In this document: positions 24,774-33,365 of the stretch, one piece after another
Numbering within the stretch: position 1 is the first letter of the stretch
Layout: every line of letters begins with the position of its first letter
Assembly (NCBI GenBank): GCA_945917765.1
Contig: CAMEHU010000008.1
Location: 1 to 54,470 of the forward strand
Length of the DNA stretch: 54,470 nucleotides
Origin: an uncultured Lachnospiraceae bacterium
Lineage (GTDB): Bacteria; Bacillota; Clostridia; TANB77; CAG-508
Direction of reading: 5' to 3'
Translations under genes and position numbers: made by a program
The notes under the pieces: generated by a model
Told to the model about the DNA's origin: nothing
What the model saw: only the letters and a program-made list of their open reading frames with translations
Databases searched by the model: none

Positions 24774-25230
24774 TCTTGTTATACCCCTTCAGAATTTCAT
24801 ACACAGGTTTTGGCCATCTGTTCCCTTTTCTTACCCATAATACCTTTTCGTATGGAACAATAAACTCCCAACCAAATTCGGTAATAACCTTAATTACCTG
24901 TCTTGCTGAAGAACGATTTACTAATGCAGCTGTTCTCGGTTTTCCTTTTTCATCATAGAATGCAATCAAACAACCAACTTCTGCTTCCTCAATATACTTT
25001 GTTTTGTCATTCATTGCCCATTCTTTCTTTTCTTCAACAACTTCACTTTCCTGAACCGGTTCTTCCTGTTTTGAAACATCAGGTTTTGTTTCACAAGTAG
25101 CATTTTCGATTTTTTCAATCATTTCGTTTTTTGTAAGGTGTTTCTTTCCAACATAATAAGTAATTCCATACTCCTTACAAATAGTTTCCAGTTCCTTTAC
25201 ATTTTTACTACTAAGTTCATTTTTTGACAT
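24748..25230 (-). CDS. SAP/HeH-domain protein of Firmicutes phages
   Basis: 160 residues. Residues 1-45 look like a SAP/Rho-N-type motif (LSSKNVKELETICKEYGI). An acidic linker follows, then a C-terminal domain with RTAALVNRSSARQV, EFGWEFIVPY and a WPKPVYE motif, a form frequent beside phage replication genes. DNA binding is likely; precise role unknown. First gene after the tRNA. Confidence 0.65.
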   Translation of the reverse strand: MSKNELSSKNVKELETICKEYGITYYVGKKHLTKNEMIEKIENATCETKPDVSKQEEPVQESEVVEEKKEWAMNDKTKYIEEAEVGCLIAFYDEKGKPRTAALVNRSSARQVIKVITEFGWEFIVPYEKVLWVRKGNRWPKPVYEILKGYNKNGKENIKK

Positions 25231-25271
25231 CTCTGTGTCCTCCTTTTTTATTTATGCACGTTTTGTGCTAA

Positions 25272-25343
25272 CAGGGCTAGTTGGATTTGAACCAACGAAT
25301 CCAGGAGTCAAAGTCCTGTGCCTTACCTCTTGGCGATAACCCT
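25272..25343 (-). tRNA. tRNA-Gln (UUG)
   Basis: 72-nt cloverleaf: acceptor AGGGTTA/TAGCCCT (one G-U), D arm GCC/GGC, anticodon stem CAGGA/TCCTG with loop CTTTGAC (anticodon TTG), T arm GTTGG/CCAAC with TTCAAAT. CCA is not encoded. Its codon, CAA, dominates in this AT-rich phage. Confidence 0.93.
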
Positions 25344-25548
25344 TTAATCTAACACAATATGGATTGTAAAACATTAACAAACCTGCACATAAGAATGTAA
25401 GTGTTTTGACAATCCATATTATTTACAAAAACTTCTTGATGAACTACTGTTATTTTTTGAATCAAATTTATTCCAATGGATTTTTTGTAAATTACATTTT
25501 TATGAAGCATATTTTTAAAAATCAATATCGTTTTTTGTTGTTAATTGT

Positions 25549-25577
25549 ATTATATCACTATACAATTCATTTGTCAA
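25549..25577 (-). promoter_or_regulatory. Promoter 1 upstream of the tRNA and replication unit
   Basis: Minus-strand TTGACA, 17-bp spacer, TATAAT with TGA before the -10. One of two tandem promoters. Confidence 0.8.
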
Positions 25578-25617
25578 TACGTTTTTTAAAAAAGTTTTTT
25601 ATGTTATTTTTGTTATG

Positions 25618-25646
25618 ATTATATCATGAAATATTACGTTTGTCAA
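25618..25646 (-). promoter_or_regulatory. Promoter 2 upstream of the tRNA and replication unit
   Basis: Minus-strand TTGACA, 17-bp spacer, TATAAT with TGA before the -10. CGTATTGACAAA and TGATATAAT are shared with promoter 1 69 bp away. About 275 bp of leader without an ORF lie before the tRNA. Confidence 0.8.
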
Positions 25647-25656
25647 TACGTTTAAA

Positions 25657-25730
25657 AAGCCCATATACAAACGATTTGATTAATTGTGACATTATATATA
25701 TGAAACAATTAAAACCGTGTATATGGGCTT
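25657..25730 (-). terminator. Bipartite hairpin ending the 28.8-25.7 kb block
   Basis: A perfect 13-bp outer stem AAGCCCATATACA/TGTATATGGGCTT and an inner 8-bp stem TTAATTGT/ACAATTAA. It starts 4 nt after the stop at 25734; CTTTTT follows on the minus strand, so termination is likely here. Confidence 0.6.
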
Positions 25731-25733
25731 AAT

Positions 25734-26063
25734 TCAAATAATATCATATTTTCTTTGGATTTGATTTAACAGAATATTAGTATCATTAATAATATTTTTA
25801 CCAAACATAGAAATAAATTCTGCTAAACGTTCTTCCTCTTCTATTAAAAAATAAATTCCATAGGAGAATATATATACATGACATAACTCATGACATAATA
25901 CTTTATATAATAATTCCCCATGTAATTGATTAGATAGAAAAACACAATTTACATTTCCATCAGTTACTCCTAAAGTTAATACATTATCAGAACGTAACAA
26001 TTCTTTACTATTACTTGGAACAAATATAATATTCCAAACAATAGAATTAACTATTATTCTCAT
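25734..26063 (-). CDS. Putative zinc metallopeptidase, ImmA/IrrE-like
   Basis: 109 residues. HELCH at 58-62 with EEERLAEFIS downstream matches the HExxH...E pattern of ImmA/IrrE-type phage peptidases. These proteins often cleave regulators, but the target is unknown. Start overlaps the previous stop (ATGA). Small size means only the catalytic core is present. Confidence 0.7.
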   Translation of the reverse strand: MRIIVNSIVWNIIFVPSNSKELLRSDNVLTLGVTDGNVNCVFLSNQLHGELLYKVLCHELCHVYIFSYGIYFLIEEEERLAEFISMFGKNIINDTNILLNQIQRKYDII

Positions 26064-26632
26064 TGCATTGCAGTAACTAATTTTGTTAACTTAGAGCGAA
26101 GCATTGATTTTTCTTCCTGGGAAACATCCTCTAATATTTTATTAATAGATTGGGTAAGGTCTTTTGTATATTCATCCAGCATCTTCATTCTTTCCTGTTT
26201 CTGGGATGCATCAGAAATAGAATAATGTTTTCTACCCTCCATATATTCATCATAGGATTTTCCATACTTAGAATGCTTCATATTTTCATTAACATCAGGA
26301 TAATACATTCTTCCCATATCATAATCTGCATCATACATTCTATCCATATCCATCATGTGCATATAAGGAGGTTCTTCATATCCTCTTCTTGATTTCATAA
26401 ACCTTCCTCTAGAATCTCTAATTCTGGGGTAATACTTTCTTTCTTCATCCCCCCATTCATTTTCTTTTTTCATTGCTTCATAACAAGTATAATAATATAA
26501 AGTCATTGCACAATCTTTAATCATATCAATAACTTTTCCCATTTCATTTGTATCTACTTGTTTCAATCCTTTATCAAATTCACATTTTACACATTCTTCT
26601 AATCTTTCCATAAATTCTTTCATTCTATGCAT
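26060..26632 (-). CDS. Hypothetical Met/Tyr-rich protein
   Basis: 190 residues. Helical N-terminus with CVKCEF, an unusual Met/Tyr/Asp/Arg-rich middle (about 75-145, RDSRGRFM and MMDMDRMYDADYDMGRMYY), and a helical C-terminus. Proteins of this composition recur in gut Firmicutes phages next to the Cys-rich genes here. Function unknown. Confidence 0.6.
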   Translation of the reverse strand: MHRMKEFMERLEECVKCEFDKGLKQVDTNEMGKVIDMIKDCAMTLYYYTCYEAMKKENEWGDEERKYYPRIRDSRGRFMKSRRGYEEPPYMHMMDMDRMYDADYDMGRMYYPDVNENMKHSKYGKSYDEYMEGRKHYSISDASQKQERMKMLDEYTKDLTQSINKILEDVSQEEKSMLRSKLTKLVTAMQ

Positions 26633-26644
26633 ATCTATCCCTCC

Positions 26645-27034
26645 TTATACTGTTGGAGCTGTTCCATTAATAGAACGCAAATTATTATTAGGCTGGCAAC
26701 AAGATTTTCCTAACAATTTAAAAGTACCACTTGTTGGAGTAGTTTCAACACACATACTATACTTTGTTCTTGTTCTAATTCCACAAGCAGCTAATTGTGT
26801 ACAATCACATTTATTTACAGAATATAATTGAGTTCCTGTTCCTATTTGAATAAACACAGGTGCATTTATTGTTGTTGTTACAGGAATATTTTGTGCTACA
26901 ACAATACAATATTTGCAATTATCGCTATAGGAACCTGCAGGAATTGTTATAATTAACCCAGTTCCAGCTGTAAATGTAACAGCAGTTGAAATAATTAATT
27001 TATCACATAACTTACAAACATTTTTACAAGACAT
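26645..27034 (-). CDS. Cys-rich beta-strand protein
   Basis: 129 residues with eleven or more Cys, Thr/Val-rich strands and an N-terminal CKNVCKLC. The layout suggests a beta-sandwich with metal or disulfide links, possibly virion-associated. No named family. After the terminator at 27057-27087; a strong AAGGAGG SD. Confidence 0.6.
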   Translation of the reverse strand: MSCKNVCKLCDKLIISTAVTFTAGTGLIITIPAGSYSDNCKYCIVVAQNIPVTTTINAPVFIQIGTGTQLYSVNKCDCTQLAACGIRTRTKYSMCVETTPTSGTFKLLGKSCCQPNNNLRSINGTAPTV

Positions 27035-27056
27035 AATATTTCCTCCTTAATCAAAT

Positions 27057-27087
27057 ATGGGGCAGACAAAAATAATGCCCACCCCAT
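27057..27087 (-). terminator. Hairpin between 27096-27302 and the Cys-rich gene
   Basis: ATGGGG pairs with CCCCAT, and TGGGCA can pair with TGCCCA in an overlapping fold. Unstable U-run; partial terminator. Confidence 0.55.
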
Positions 27088-27095
27088 AGAATATA

Positions 27096-27302
27096 TCAGC
27101 CTAATTCGGCGAGTTTACTTATTATTAATTTTTGGTTTTCTAAAATCTTTCCTAAATATTCTCTATCTTGTTTTACTAACTCTTTCATCAAATCATCATT
27201 AGAAACTTGTCTAATATCAGATTGATACCCTTTAATTTGTAACATAACAGAAAATATAGTTAATATATCTAAAAAACCAAACTCTTCAAAATCATTTCCC
27301 AT
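27096..27302 (-). CDS. Small hypothetical protein
   Basis: 68 residues from ATG 27302, overlapping the previous stop as TAATG. A hydrophobic helix at about 8-27, then a charged helix (KQDREYLGKILENQKLI). Translationally coupled to the Gly/Cys-rich gene, and perhaps a partner of it. Confidence 0.6.
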   Translation of the reverse strand: MGNDFEEFGFLDILTIFSVMLQIKGYQSDIRQVSNDDLMKELVKQDREYLGKILENQKLIISKLAELG

Positions 27303-28018
27303 TAGCAACAACCACAACCATTATTCAATCCAATTCCATAGGAAGAAGTATAAGGGTTGCAAGTAATGTATGCAGGAACAGGACAAGGTCTAAGCTCATT
27401 TACAAGGAATTGATTTTGTTTTGCCTGTGATGCTGCAAGTTTAAGATTCTGATTTTCAGACTGTAAAGTGGAAATCTTATCCTGTACCAGGAAGTCAAGA
27501 ATACTTCTTGTATTTGCATTTTGGTTATCAATAATATCCCTTGTATTGTTGCACATAGAGTTCTGGATAGCATTTGTTTGTGTAGCAATATTATAATTTA
27601 CTCCATCAATTGCTCTTTGTGTTGTACAGCAGCAATCAGAAAGTTGATGGCTGAGATTATTAAATCCCTGCTGTGTCTGATATCCAAGTGTACAAACAGC
27701 ATTATCTACCCCATGAAATCCATTCATCAAAGTGTTGTTTAAATCATAAGTACTTGTTGCTAAACCATAAGTCTGTTGGTCCAGTTTACTAATTAATGTC
27801 TGTTGGTCAACTGCTTCCCTTACATCAGCCTGAGTAGCACAACCTGATCTAGATCCATTTCCACCAAATCCAAATCCATTACCCCAACCTCCAAATATTG
27901 CAAAGATTAAGATAATCCAAATGAACCATCCACCATCAGCTCCCCAGCCACAATTATCATTCCTGTTTCCAGTTGCAGCTGCAATGTCTGACAAACTATA
28001 ACCTTCGTTTTGAAACAT
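27302..28018 (-). CDS. Membrane-associated Gly- and Cys-rich phage protein
   Basis: 238 residues. Gly-rich WGADGG, a hydrophobic helix (about 30-45), Gly-rich GFGFGGNG, then an Asn/Gln-rich helical region (60-190) and a CxxC-rich end (GCGCC). A recurrent type in gut Firmicutes phages, next to structural genes. Function unknown; a host membrane or virion role is inference. Confidence 0.65.
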   Translation of the reverse strand: MFQNEGYSLSDIAAATGNRNDNCGWGADGGWFIWIILIFAIFGGWGNGFGFGGNGSRSGCATQADVREAVDQQTLISKLDQQTYGLATSTYDLNNTLMNGFHGVDNAVCTLGYQTQQGFNNLSHQLSDCCCTTQRAIDGVNYNIATQTNAIQNSMCNNTRDIIDNQNANTRSILDFLVQDKISTLQSENQNLKLAASQAKQNQFLVNELRPCPVPAYITCNPYTSSYGIGLNNGCGCC

Positions 28019-28050
28019 ACTTTTTACCTCCTTATAAATTTTTATATACT

Positions 28051-28068
28051 AAAATGTGGCCACATTTT
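28051..28068. promoter_or_regulatory. Perfect 18-bp palindrome
   Basis: AAAATGTGGCCACATTTT lies between genes ending at 28073 and starting at 28018, 33 nt before the start. It may be an operator or a loopless terminator. Confidence 0.4.
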
Positions 28069-28072
28069 TAGT

Positions 28073-28309
28073 CTACATGATTCCAAATTGCTTTCTTATT
28101 TGTTTAACTGCTTCATCAGCATTTATCCCTTTTTCTTTTGCTAAATTTCTAGCCATTTCCTCTATACCATTTGTATTTCCAGATTTTGCCATTTCAAATA
28201 CATTTCTTAATATAGGGTTATTAACAGATTGTTGTTGTAATAAATTCATTACAGCTTGTTGTGGATTCCTACATTGCATTAACTGCATAAATTGCATTGG
28301 GTTAATCAT
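28073..28309 (-). CDS. Small hypothetical protein
   Basis: 78 residues, helical, starting INPMQFMQLMQCRNPQ with Gln/Met-rich helices. Overlaps the end of the previous gene and is likely coupled. Proteins of this kind occur in pairs with the Gln/Asn-rich gene below in related phages. Confidence 0.6.
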   Translation of the reverse strand: MINPMQFMQLMQCRNPQQAVMNLLQQQSVNNPILRNVFEMAKSGNTNGIEEMARNLAKEKGINADEAVKQIRKQFGIM

Positions 28310-28766
28310 TCAATGTTTCCTCCTTTCTACTTTTACTAATTGGTTTTGATATAAATAATTTTTCTAACTTATCAAATCTTTCATCAAAACCATTTAACTT
28401 TTGCAAAACCTCATTTACCTCTTTTTCTTCTTCATTTTCTTTAATAGGGTTTTGTTTTGTATAAATAACTATTTCCGTCTTTCCATTTGGTAACCATCTT
28501 TTTGAATAAACTTCTGAACCATCTGCATTAGGAAAATAATATGAATTACCATCCATTGGAATATCAGTTGCCTTTACAACTTCTACGGAATCAACAACTT
28601 TACCACCTAACATATTAAAATTCTGTTGATTATTTTGTGGCAATTGATTCTGTAAAAAATTCATTCTATTTTGGTAATACATATTAGGGTCATATTGCAT
28701 ATTTCCTTGAACAGGTATTTGTTGTCCAAACATTTGCGGATTTTGATATCCATAATTTTGTAACAT
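28302..28766 (-). CDS. Gln/Asn-rich hypothetical protein
   Basis: 154 residues from ATG 28766 (AAAGGAGG). Low-complexity Gln/Asn/Pro/Tyr N-terminus (1-50), then SYYFPNADGSEVYSKRWLPN (about 76-95), a form seen in gut phage proteins, and a helical C-terminus. It is the first gene after the strong terminator 28873-28921; no typical -35 is visible, only a TATAAT near 28828. Confidence 0.6.
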   Translation of the reverse strand: MLQNYGYQNPQMFGQQIPVQGNMQYDPNMYYQNRMNFLQNQLPQNNQQNFNMLGGKVVDSVEVVKATDIPMDGNSYYFPNADGSEVYSKRWLPNGKTEIVIYTKQNPIKENEEEKEVNEVLQKLNGFDERFDKLEKLFISKPISKSRKEETLND

Positions 28767-28872
28767 TTTTATTTTCCTCCTTTTCATTTATAATATTATT
28801 ATATTGGAAATTAAAAGAGATAAAGATAAAAATAGAATATTATAAATATATAGAAAGTATACTTTTATTAAC

Positions 28873-28921
28873 TAAAAAAAATAGAACCACTATTATAAGA
28901 TTTTCTTACAATAATGATTCT
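28873..28921 (-). terminator. Strong intrinsic terminator at the end of the sigma-like gene
   Basis: An 18-position stem (15 matches, three G-U pairs) with a 3-nt loop, then eight U on the minus strand. It overlaps the 3' end of the sigma-like gene and closes the structural gene transcription unit. Confidence 0.85.
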
Positions 28922-29136
28922 ATCTTCTTTAGTGCTCTTTTATGCATTTTCTTAATTCCTGCTTCTGAATAACCTAATTCATCAGCAATAAAATTTATTG
29001 GTTTATTATCTAAATAATATAACCTCAACATTTCCTTTTCTTTTTCATTTAACATAGAATCTTCTAACATTTCATTGAATGTAGATTTTCTATTTATGTT
29101 TTGTATTTTATGTTTTATTTCAATATGTTTTCCCAT
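28906..29136 (-). CDS. Small sigma-70 region-4-like protein
   Basis: 76 residues from ATG 29136 (GGGAGG upstream). LNEKEKEMLRLYYLDNKPIN with FIADELGYSEAGIKKMHKRAL is a sigma region 4-type helix-turn-helix; regions 2 and 3 are absent. It could act as an anti-sigma, a coactivator or a partial sigma factor switching late genes. Overlaps the preceding small gene (TAATG). Confidence 0.7.
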   Translation of the reverse strand: MGKHIEIKHKIQNINRKSTFNEMLEDSMLNEKEKEMLRLYYLDNKPINFIADELGYSEAGIKKMHKRALKKIESLL

Positions 29137-29258
29137 TACATAAACCTCCCACAAGTAGGACATCTATTGGGATTTCCTCTTTTGTTTGAACTTTTACTTT
29201 TCTTAGTTTTTTTCTTTTTTGTAGAAGTTACTTTAACTATAGTTTGTTTTGCTGGCAT
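29136..29258 (-). CDS. Very small basic protein with CPTC
   Basis: 40 residues, too short for a usual ORF search but with GGAGGTG 6 nt upstream and a TAATG overlap with the sigma-like gene. Lys-rich centre (TKKKKTKKSKS) and a C-terminal CPTC. Likely nucleic-acid binding. Confidence 0.65.
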   Translation of the reverse strand: MPAKQTIVKVTSTKKKKTKKSKSSNKRGNPNRCPTCGRFM

Positions 29259-29271
29259 TTACAACACCTCC

Positions 29272-29574
29272 TTATTGGTTATGTGTTGCATTATCATTAT
29301 ATTGATTTCCCTCTACATTATTTATTGTAGAATCTTCCCCAGATACTTCTTGTGTTATTGTTGTTTCAGTTGTTGTTTCCAACTCTGTTTCAAATTGACC
29401 TTCATAAACAAAAAATCCAACAACCATTGAAACTAACAATATAGTCATACAACACATTGTAATAATAAAAACCCTAATCATATTCTTATTATTTTCTTTT
29501 TGATTTTTAACCATTTGTAACAGTAATTTATTTGTAGCCTCTACCTGTTTATTTTTTTCTTCCTCTATAGTCAT
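29272..29574 (-). CDS. Small single-pass membrane protein
   Basis: 100 residues: an N-terminal helix with positive charges, one transmembrane segment (about 33-55), then a Thr/Glu-rich outside tail. No family seen; a lysis accessory or membrane role is possible. Promoter 29606-29634 lies directly upstream. Confidence 0.6.
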   Translation of the reverse strand: MTIEEEKNKQVEATNKLLLQMVKNQKENNKNMIRVFIITMCCMTILLVSMVVGFFVYEGQFETELETTTETTITQEVSGEDSTINNVEGNQYNDNATHNQ

Positions 29575-29605
29575 TTACTTCACCTCTTTTGATTTTTATA
29601 AACAC

Positions 29606-29634
29606 ATTATAAAACAAAAAAATTATTTTGTCAA
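29606..29634 (-). promoter_or_regulatory. Promoter for the 29574-28906 unit
   Basis: Minus-strand TTGACA, 17-bp spacer, TATAAT. TTT before the -10 lacks the TGN extension. Confidence 0.75.
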
Positions 29635-29637
29635 CAA

Positions 29638-29913
29638 TTATTTTTGCATATTTAACTGTTTAAATACAGATTTCATTTCTGTTTGTAATTGTGTAATTTC
29701 CCTTGTATGTTCATCAATTACTGCATCTAACTCATGATTCTTTTCTTTCATTTCCTTTTTAATTTCTTCAATTCCATTTACACACTGGTCTAACTTTGCA
29801 ATTTGCATACCATCTTGTTTTGCTTTTGTTACTTGTGCTGATACAAAAGTTGAAACACCAACAACACAACTTACTATACCAACAATACATCCTATTAAAG
29901 AAATTGTATTCAT
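29638..29913 (-). CDS. Membrane-anchored coiled-coil protein
   Basis: 91 residues: hydrophobic segment (about 4-27) then a coiled coil (42-88). The build resembles XhlA or spanin-like phage lysis accessories, but order is reversed compared with XhlA (TM at the N-terminus). Function unknown. Confidence 0.55.
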   Translation of the reverse strand: MNTISLIGCIVGIVSCVVGVSTFVSAQVTKAKQDGMQIAKLDQCVNGIEEIKKEMKEKNHELDAVIDEHTREITQLQTEMKSVFKQLNMQK

Positions 29914-29930
29914 ATTATATCCTCCTTTCT

Positions 29931-31232
29931 TTAATTTGATTTTGGTACATATACTTGTATTGTTTCCCCTGATATACCACTTGTTTTTGCAAATCCAATT
30001 GCTATATCCCCTGTTGTATAACTTTCAACAATATTTTTATCTATTCTTCTAGATATTAAATCCCTATTTAAACTAATATCATATATATATGATAATGTTC
30101 CAGAATTACTTTTACATATTAATACATTTGCTATATTATCATAACAAATTATACAACCATAGTTTCCCATACTAGATAAACTTGATAAATCAACAGGTAA
30201 ACCTGTTAAAATATTACTACTTAAATAAATAGTTCCATCAGATTGTAAAAATTCAAAAATTGAAATACTATCACTCATGTACAAAACAATATATTTCCCC
30301 TCAAACACATTTGATAACATTCCATTATACCCACCACCACCTGAAATTCCAAACGAACTTAAAGTTTTAGTTTGTTTTGTTCCTGATAATAAATTTATTA
30401 TCAACCAGTTTGTTGATTTACCATTTAAATAAGCTAAACAAACATAATATTTATCAAAAAATACACATCCCCCTGAAATTATCGAAATAGAAGACACACC
30501 CAAATTTAAAGATACTTTTTCCTCAACAACTAATGAACCACTTACAATTGATAATGATAAATAATAAAAATTTCTAGACCAACTTGACGAACTTGATGAA
30601 GAGCCTCCTGTTCCAAAAAATAATAACTTTCCATTATCAAAACTCATACTGTATGGAGGAACTCCCCATGAAGCAGAAGAATATTCATAATATGATACAT
30701 ATTCTATTCCATATCCCTCTGTTACCTTATAATAATGTAATCTAATTTTAGTAGATGATGATGAATAACTTATAACATTAAAAAAATAACCTTCCCAATA
30801 AAAACAACATAATGAAGTTCCAATTGCAGGGGAATTAACTGCAGAATTTAAAAATACAAAATTTCCATTTTCTACTTTAATTCTTATTACATATGGAGAG
30901 CTTTCTATACAACATACTATTGAATTATCCCCCAATATAGTATAATTTTTTATAACATAATCATTATAAACACTAAGTACATTTACATTATAATCTATCA
31001 ACTCTATTAAATATAAACTATTATTTTGTAAAATTAAATAATTATTATCCGAAATTTTATCATTTTTATAAATTTTAGATGAACTATCATGTAAAACCTT
31101 TTCAGAACTAATAGTACCATATCTAACAAAGTCACCAATATCAATTTTTCCACTCATTACCTCTGCTTCTATAATATCCCCATTTACAGGAACTGTTCCG
31201 GATCTTTGTGTTATATTTGTTCTTCCTCTCAT
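29931..31232 (-). CDS. Putative receptor-binding or tail-tip beta protein
   Basis: 433 residues, nearly all beta, with several aromatic-glycine strand repeats (e.g., SSYYEYSSASWGVPPY). This resembles a beta-propeller. It ends ...GETIQVYVPKSN. It follows a BppU-like gene with a TAATG overlap, so it is probably part of the tail tip. No enzyme motif is seen. Confidence 0.6.
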   Translation of the reverse strand: MRGRTNITQRSGTVPVNGDIIEAEVMSGKIDIGDFVRYGTISSEKVLHDSSSKIYKNDKISDNNYLILQNNSLYLIELIDYNVNVLSVYNDYVIKNYTILGDNSIVCCIESSPYVIRIKVENGNFVFLNSAVNSPAIGTSLCCFYWEGYFFNVISYSSSSTKIRLHYYKVTEGYGIEYVSYYEYSSASWGVPPYSMSFDNGKLLFFGTGGSSSSSSSWSRNFYYLSLSIVSGSLVVEEKVSLNLGVSSISIISGGCVFFDKYYVCLAYLNGKSTNWLIINLLSGTKQTKTLSSFGISGGGGYNGMLSNVFEGKYIVLYMSDSISIFEFLQSDGTIYLSSNILTGLPVDLSSLSSMGNYGCIICYDNIANVLICKSNSGTLSYIYDISLNRDLISRRIDKNIVESYTTGDIAIGFAKTSGISGETIQVYVPKSN

Positions 31233-32218
31233 TATAATACCCTCACTCTCATTAAAGCTTTTATCGTTTTAGAAGGTTGTGTTTCAGCAGTTAATGTTAT
31301 CAATCCATCACTACTATCAACATATATTTTACAATCCTCTGCCTCTTGTATTGTATCTGCAGTAAAATATACATCAATTAAACTATTTGCAGTAACTTTA
31401 CTATCTTCAACTGTACATACATTTTCAACAAAAGTTAATTGTTGTTCTGGAATAACATAATCATTATAAACATAATTTTCAATTAAGCTTTTTGATTCAT
31501 TCAAAGTTTGTTGGTAATTTGTATTATATCCTTCAATTTGTGTTTCTACATTTTGTTGATATAAAACAACATTTTGATTTAATTCTTCAAATTCAGCTTG
31601 TAAACGAATTGCTAAATCCCCAGTAACCTGGCCCTTTACAGTTGAAAACCAATCATTAAATAAACTTTCAAATTGTGAAAATAAATCCTCTGTTGAAATT
31701 ACCTCAACCAATCCTTTTACAAAGCCACATTTATTTTCATTTGTTCTTGTATCTGTTATATTAGATGCAGATATTGTAACAGAACCAGGAATAACAATTA
31801 CTTCTGCTAACTCTAAATCATATATTGTTTCCCCACGCACAAGATTTGTATCCCCTGTAAATACTGCCGAAGAAATACTCCTACTACTTTCAGAATATCT
31901 TAACCGAATAGAATCAACCCTATTATTTGATGTTCCATTTGTTACTAATGGTACTTCTAAATTAGAATCATTATGATACCATGCTCCATTTATGAATCCC
32001 CAACCTTCTGTTATTATAACAGATAGACCTGTTCCAGGTATTACCTTTAATTGATTAGTTGGTGAAACAAAAACCCCATTTCCAACAAATAATGAAAAAT
32101 ATTTCATAAATTGATTTGCTGTATAATCTCTATCCCACCAACCTGTATATTCTTCTGTTGTTGGATTTTTTAAACTATCATCCCACATTGCTTGAAAAAA
32201 ACCACTTGTTTCAGCCAT
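31232..32218 (-). CDS. Baseplate or tail-fibre attachment protein, BppU-like
   Basis: 328 residues. An N-terminal domain (1-160) of the form SGFFQAMWDDS...DRDYTANQFMKYFSLF is typical of tail-tip proteins in Firmicutes siphophages; a helical linker (175-245) and a C-terminal beta domain follow. It probably links the baseplate to the receptor-binding protein downstream. Confidence 0.7.
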   Translation of the reverse strand: MAETSGFFQAMWDDSLKNPTTEEYTGWWDRDYTANQFMKYFSLFVGNGVFVSPTNQLKVIPGTGLSVIITEGWGFINGAWYHNDSNLEVPLVTNGTSNNRVDSIRLRYSESSRSISSAVFTGDTNLVRGETIYDLELAEVIVIPGSVTISASNITDTRTNENKCGFVKGLVEVISTEDLFSQFESLFNDWFSTVKGQVTGDLAIRLQAEFEELNQNVVLYQQNVETQIEGYNTNYQQTLNESKSLIENYVYNDYVIPEQQLTFVENVCTVEDSKVTANSLIDVYFTADTIQEAEDCKIYVDSSDGLITLTAETQPSKTIKALMRVRVL

Positions 32219-32231
32219 CGTTTTACCTCCA

Positions 32232-33365
32232 TTATTTATTTATCTTTTTTATCTTTAATCTATCATAACCAAAAGTTATATCAAAATATTCAACCCCATT
32301 AGAAACAGATTTTGTAACGGAAACAATTTGTAAATTAAATATATTCCCATTGTTTTTATCAATTACAGAAACATAATCACCTTTATAAAAATCTTCCTTA
32401 TAAGTATATTTCATATTTCCTTCTACAATACTTCCATCAAATGAAATAAATTTTTTATGTTCCTCTAATTTTTCAATACCTCTTTGTTTCATTAACTCTT
32501 CTAACTCTTCATTTGTAAGTATAGCATTTCCCCCTGAATCCTCTGATTGAATATCCCTTGCATCTACATATAATTCAATTCTATCATAACCTGTTTTTTC
32601 TGTTTCCCCAATTTCAATTATTTTTCTTTCTTTTCCAATACCCTCAGAAGCAACAATGGCAACTGTATTATATTCCATACCATCTTCTTCATATTGCATA
32701 TTTTTTAGATTATTTAATTCAAACGAAAATACAACAGGAATATTCCCATCCAAGTTATTTATTGTTCTATCGGTTGGTTTTAATACTCTAAATTCTATTT
32801 CTGATAAATTTGAATATTGTCCAGTTTCTTCATCATAATCTTTTATAACAGGATACATTTCATAACCAAACCCATATGGAAGAAACATTTCTGAAATAAC
32901 CTTACTCAATTTATCTCCTGTATTTTGCACTCTAACTTTATCCGAAGAAGGAATATATTTTTCATCCGTTGATAATTTAACAAAATGTATATTTCTCTCT
33001 TCATTTCCATTGTTAATCATCAAATCAGAAACCATTTGTCTTGAATTTTCAGACAACGTTCCATAGTATGATGCAGTTAATAAAAAAGAACGAAATGATA
33101 AAATGTTGTTTGTAAGCTTCCCTTTTATTGTAATTCTTGTTCCATCATCTTCCGTATCATTTTTATATTTTATAATACCAACAACACCATCATCAAAAAG
33201 TATAAAATTACCAAATGTCAAATACATTAATGATTCTTCTGTTGTTGGCATTTGAATTTCAAAACTACCTTCCCCATTAAACTCATCTTCATATTGAACA
33301 AAATCATAAGTTTTTATCATTCCTATTCTTGTTCTATTTGACTTTTCAAAAATTTCAAGGTTCAT
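32232..33365 (-). CDS. Tail protein, ReqiPepy6 Gp37-like
   Basis: 377 residues. Opening LEIFEKSNRTRIGMI...YEDEFNGEGSFEIQMP and a C-terminal GDYVSVI...NLQIVSVTK are typical of the Siphovirus Gp37-like tail family (a tail-tip structural component). Coupled (1-nt overlap) to the distal tail gene. Confidence 0.8.
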   Translation of the reverse strand: MNLEIFEKSNRTRIGMIKTYDFVQYEDEFNGEGSFEIQMPTTEESLMYLTFGNFILFDDGVVGIIKYKNDTEDDGTRITIKGKLTNNILSFRSFLLTASYYGTLSENSRQMVSDLMINNGNEERNIHFVKLSTDEKYIPSSDKVRVQNTGDKLSKVISEMFLPYGFGYEMYPVIKDYDEETGQYSNLSEIEFRVLKPTDRTINNLDGNIPVVFSFELNNLKNMQYEEDGMEYNTVAIVASEGIGKERKIIEIGETEKTGYDRIELYVDARDIQSEDSGGNAILTNEELEELMKQRGIEKLEEHKKFISFDGSIVEGNMKYTYKEDFYKGDYVSVIDKNNGNIFNLQIVSVTKSVSNGVEYFDITFGYDRLKIKKINK

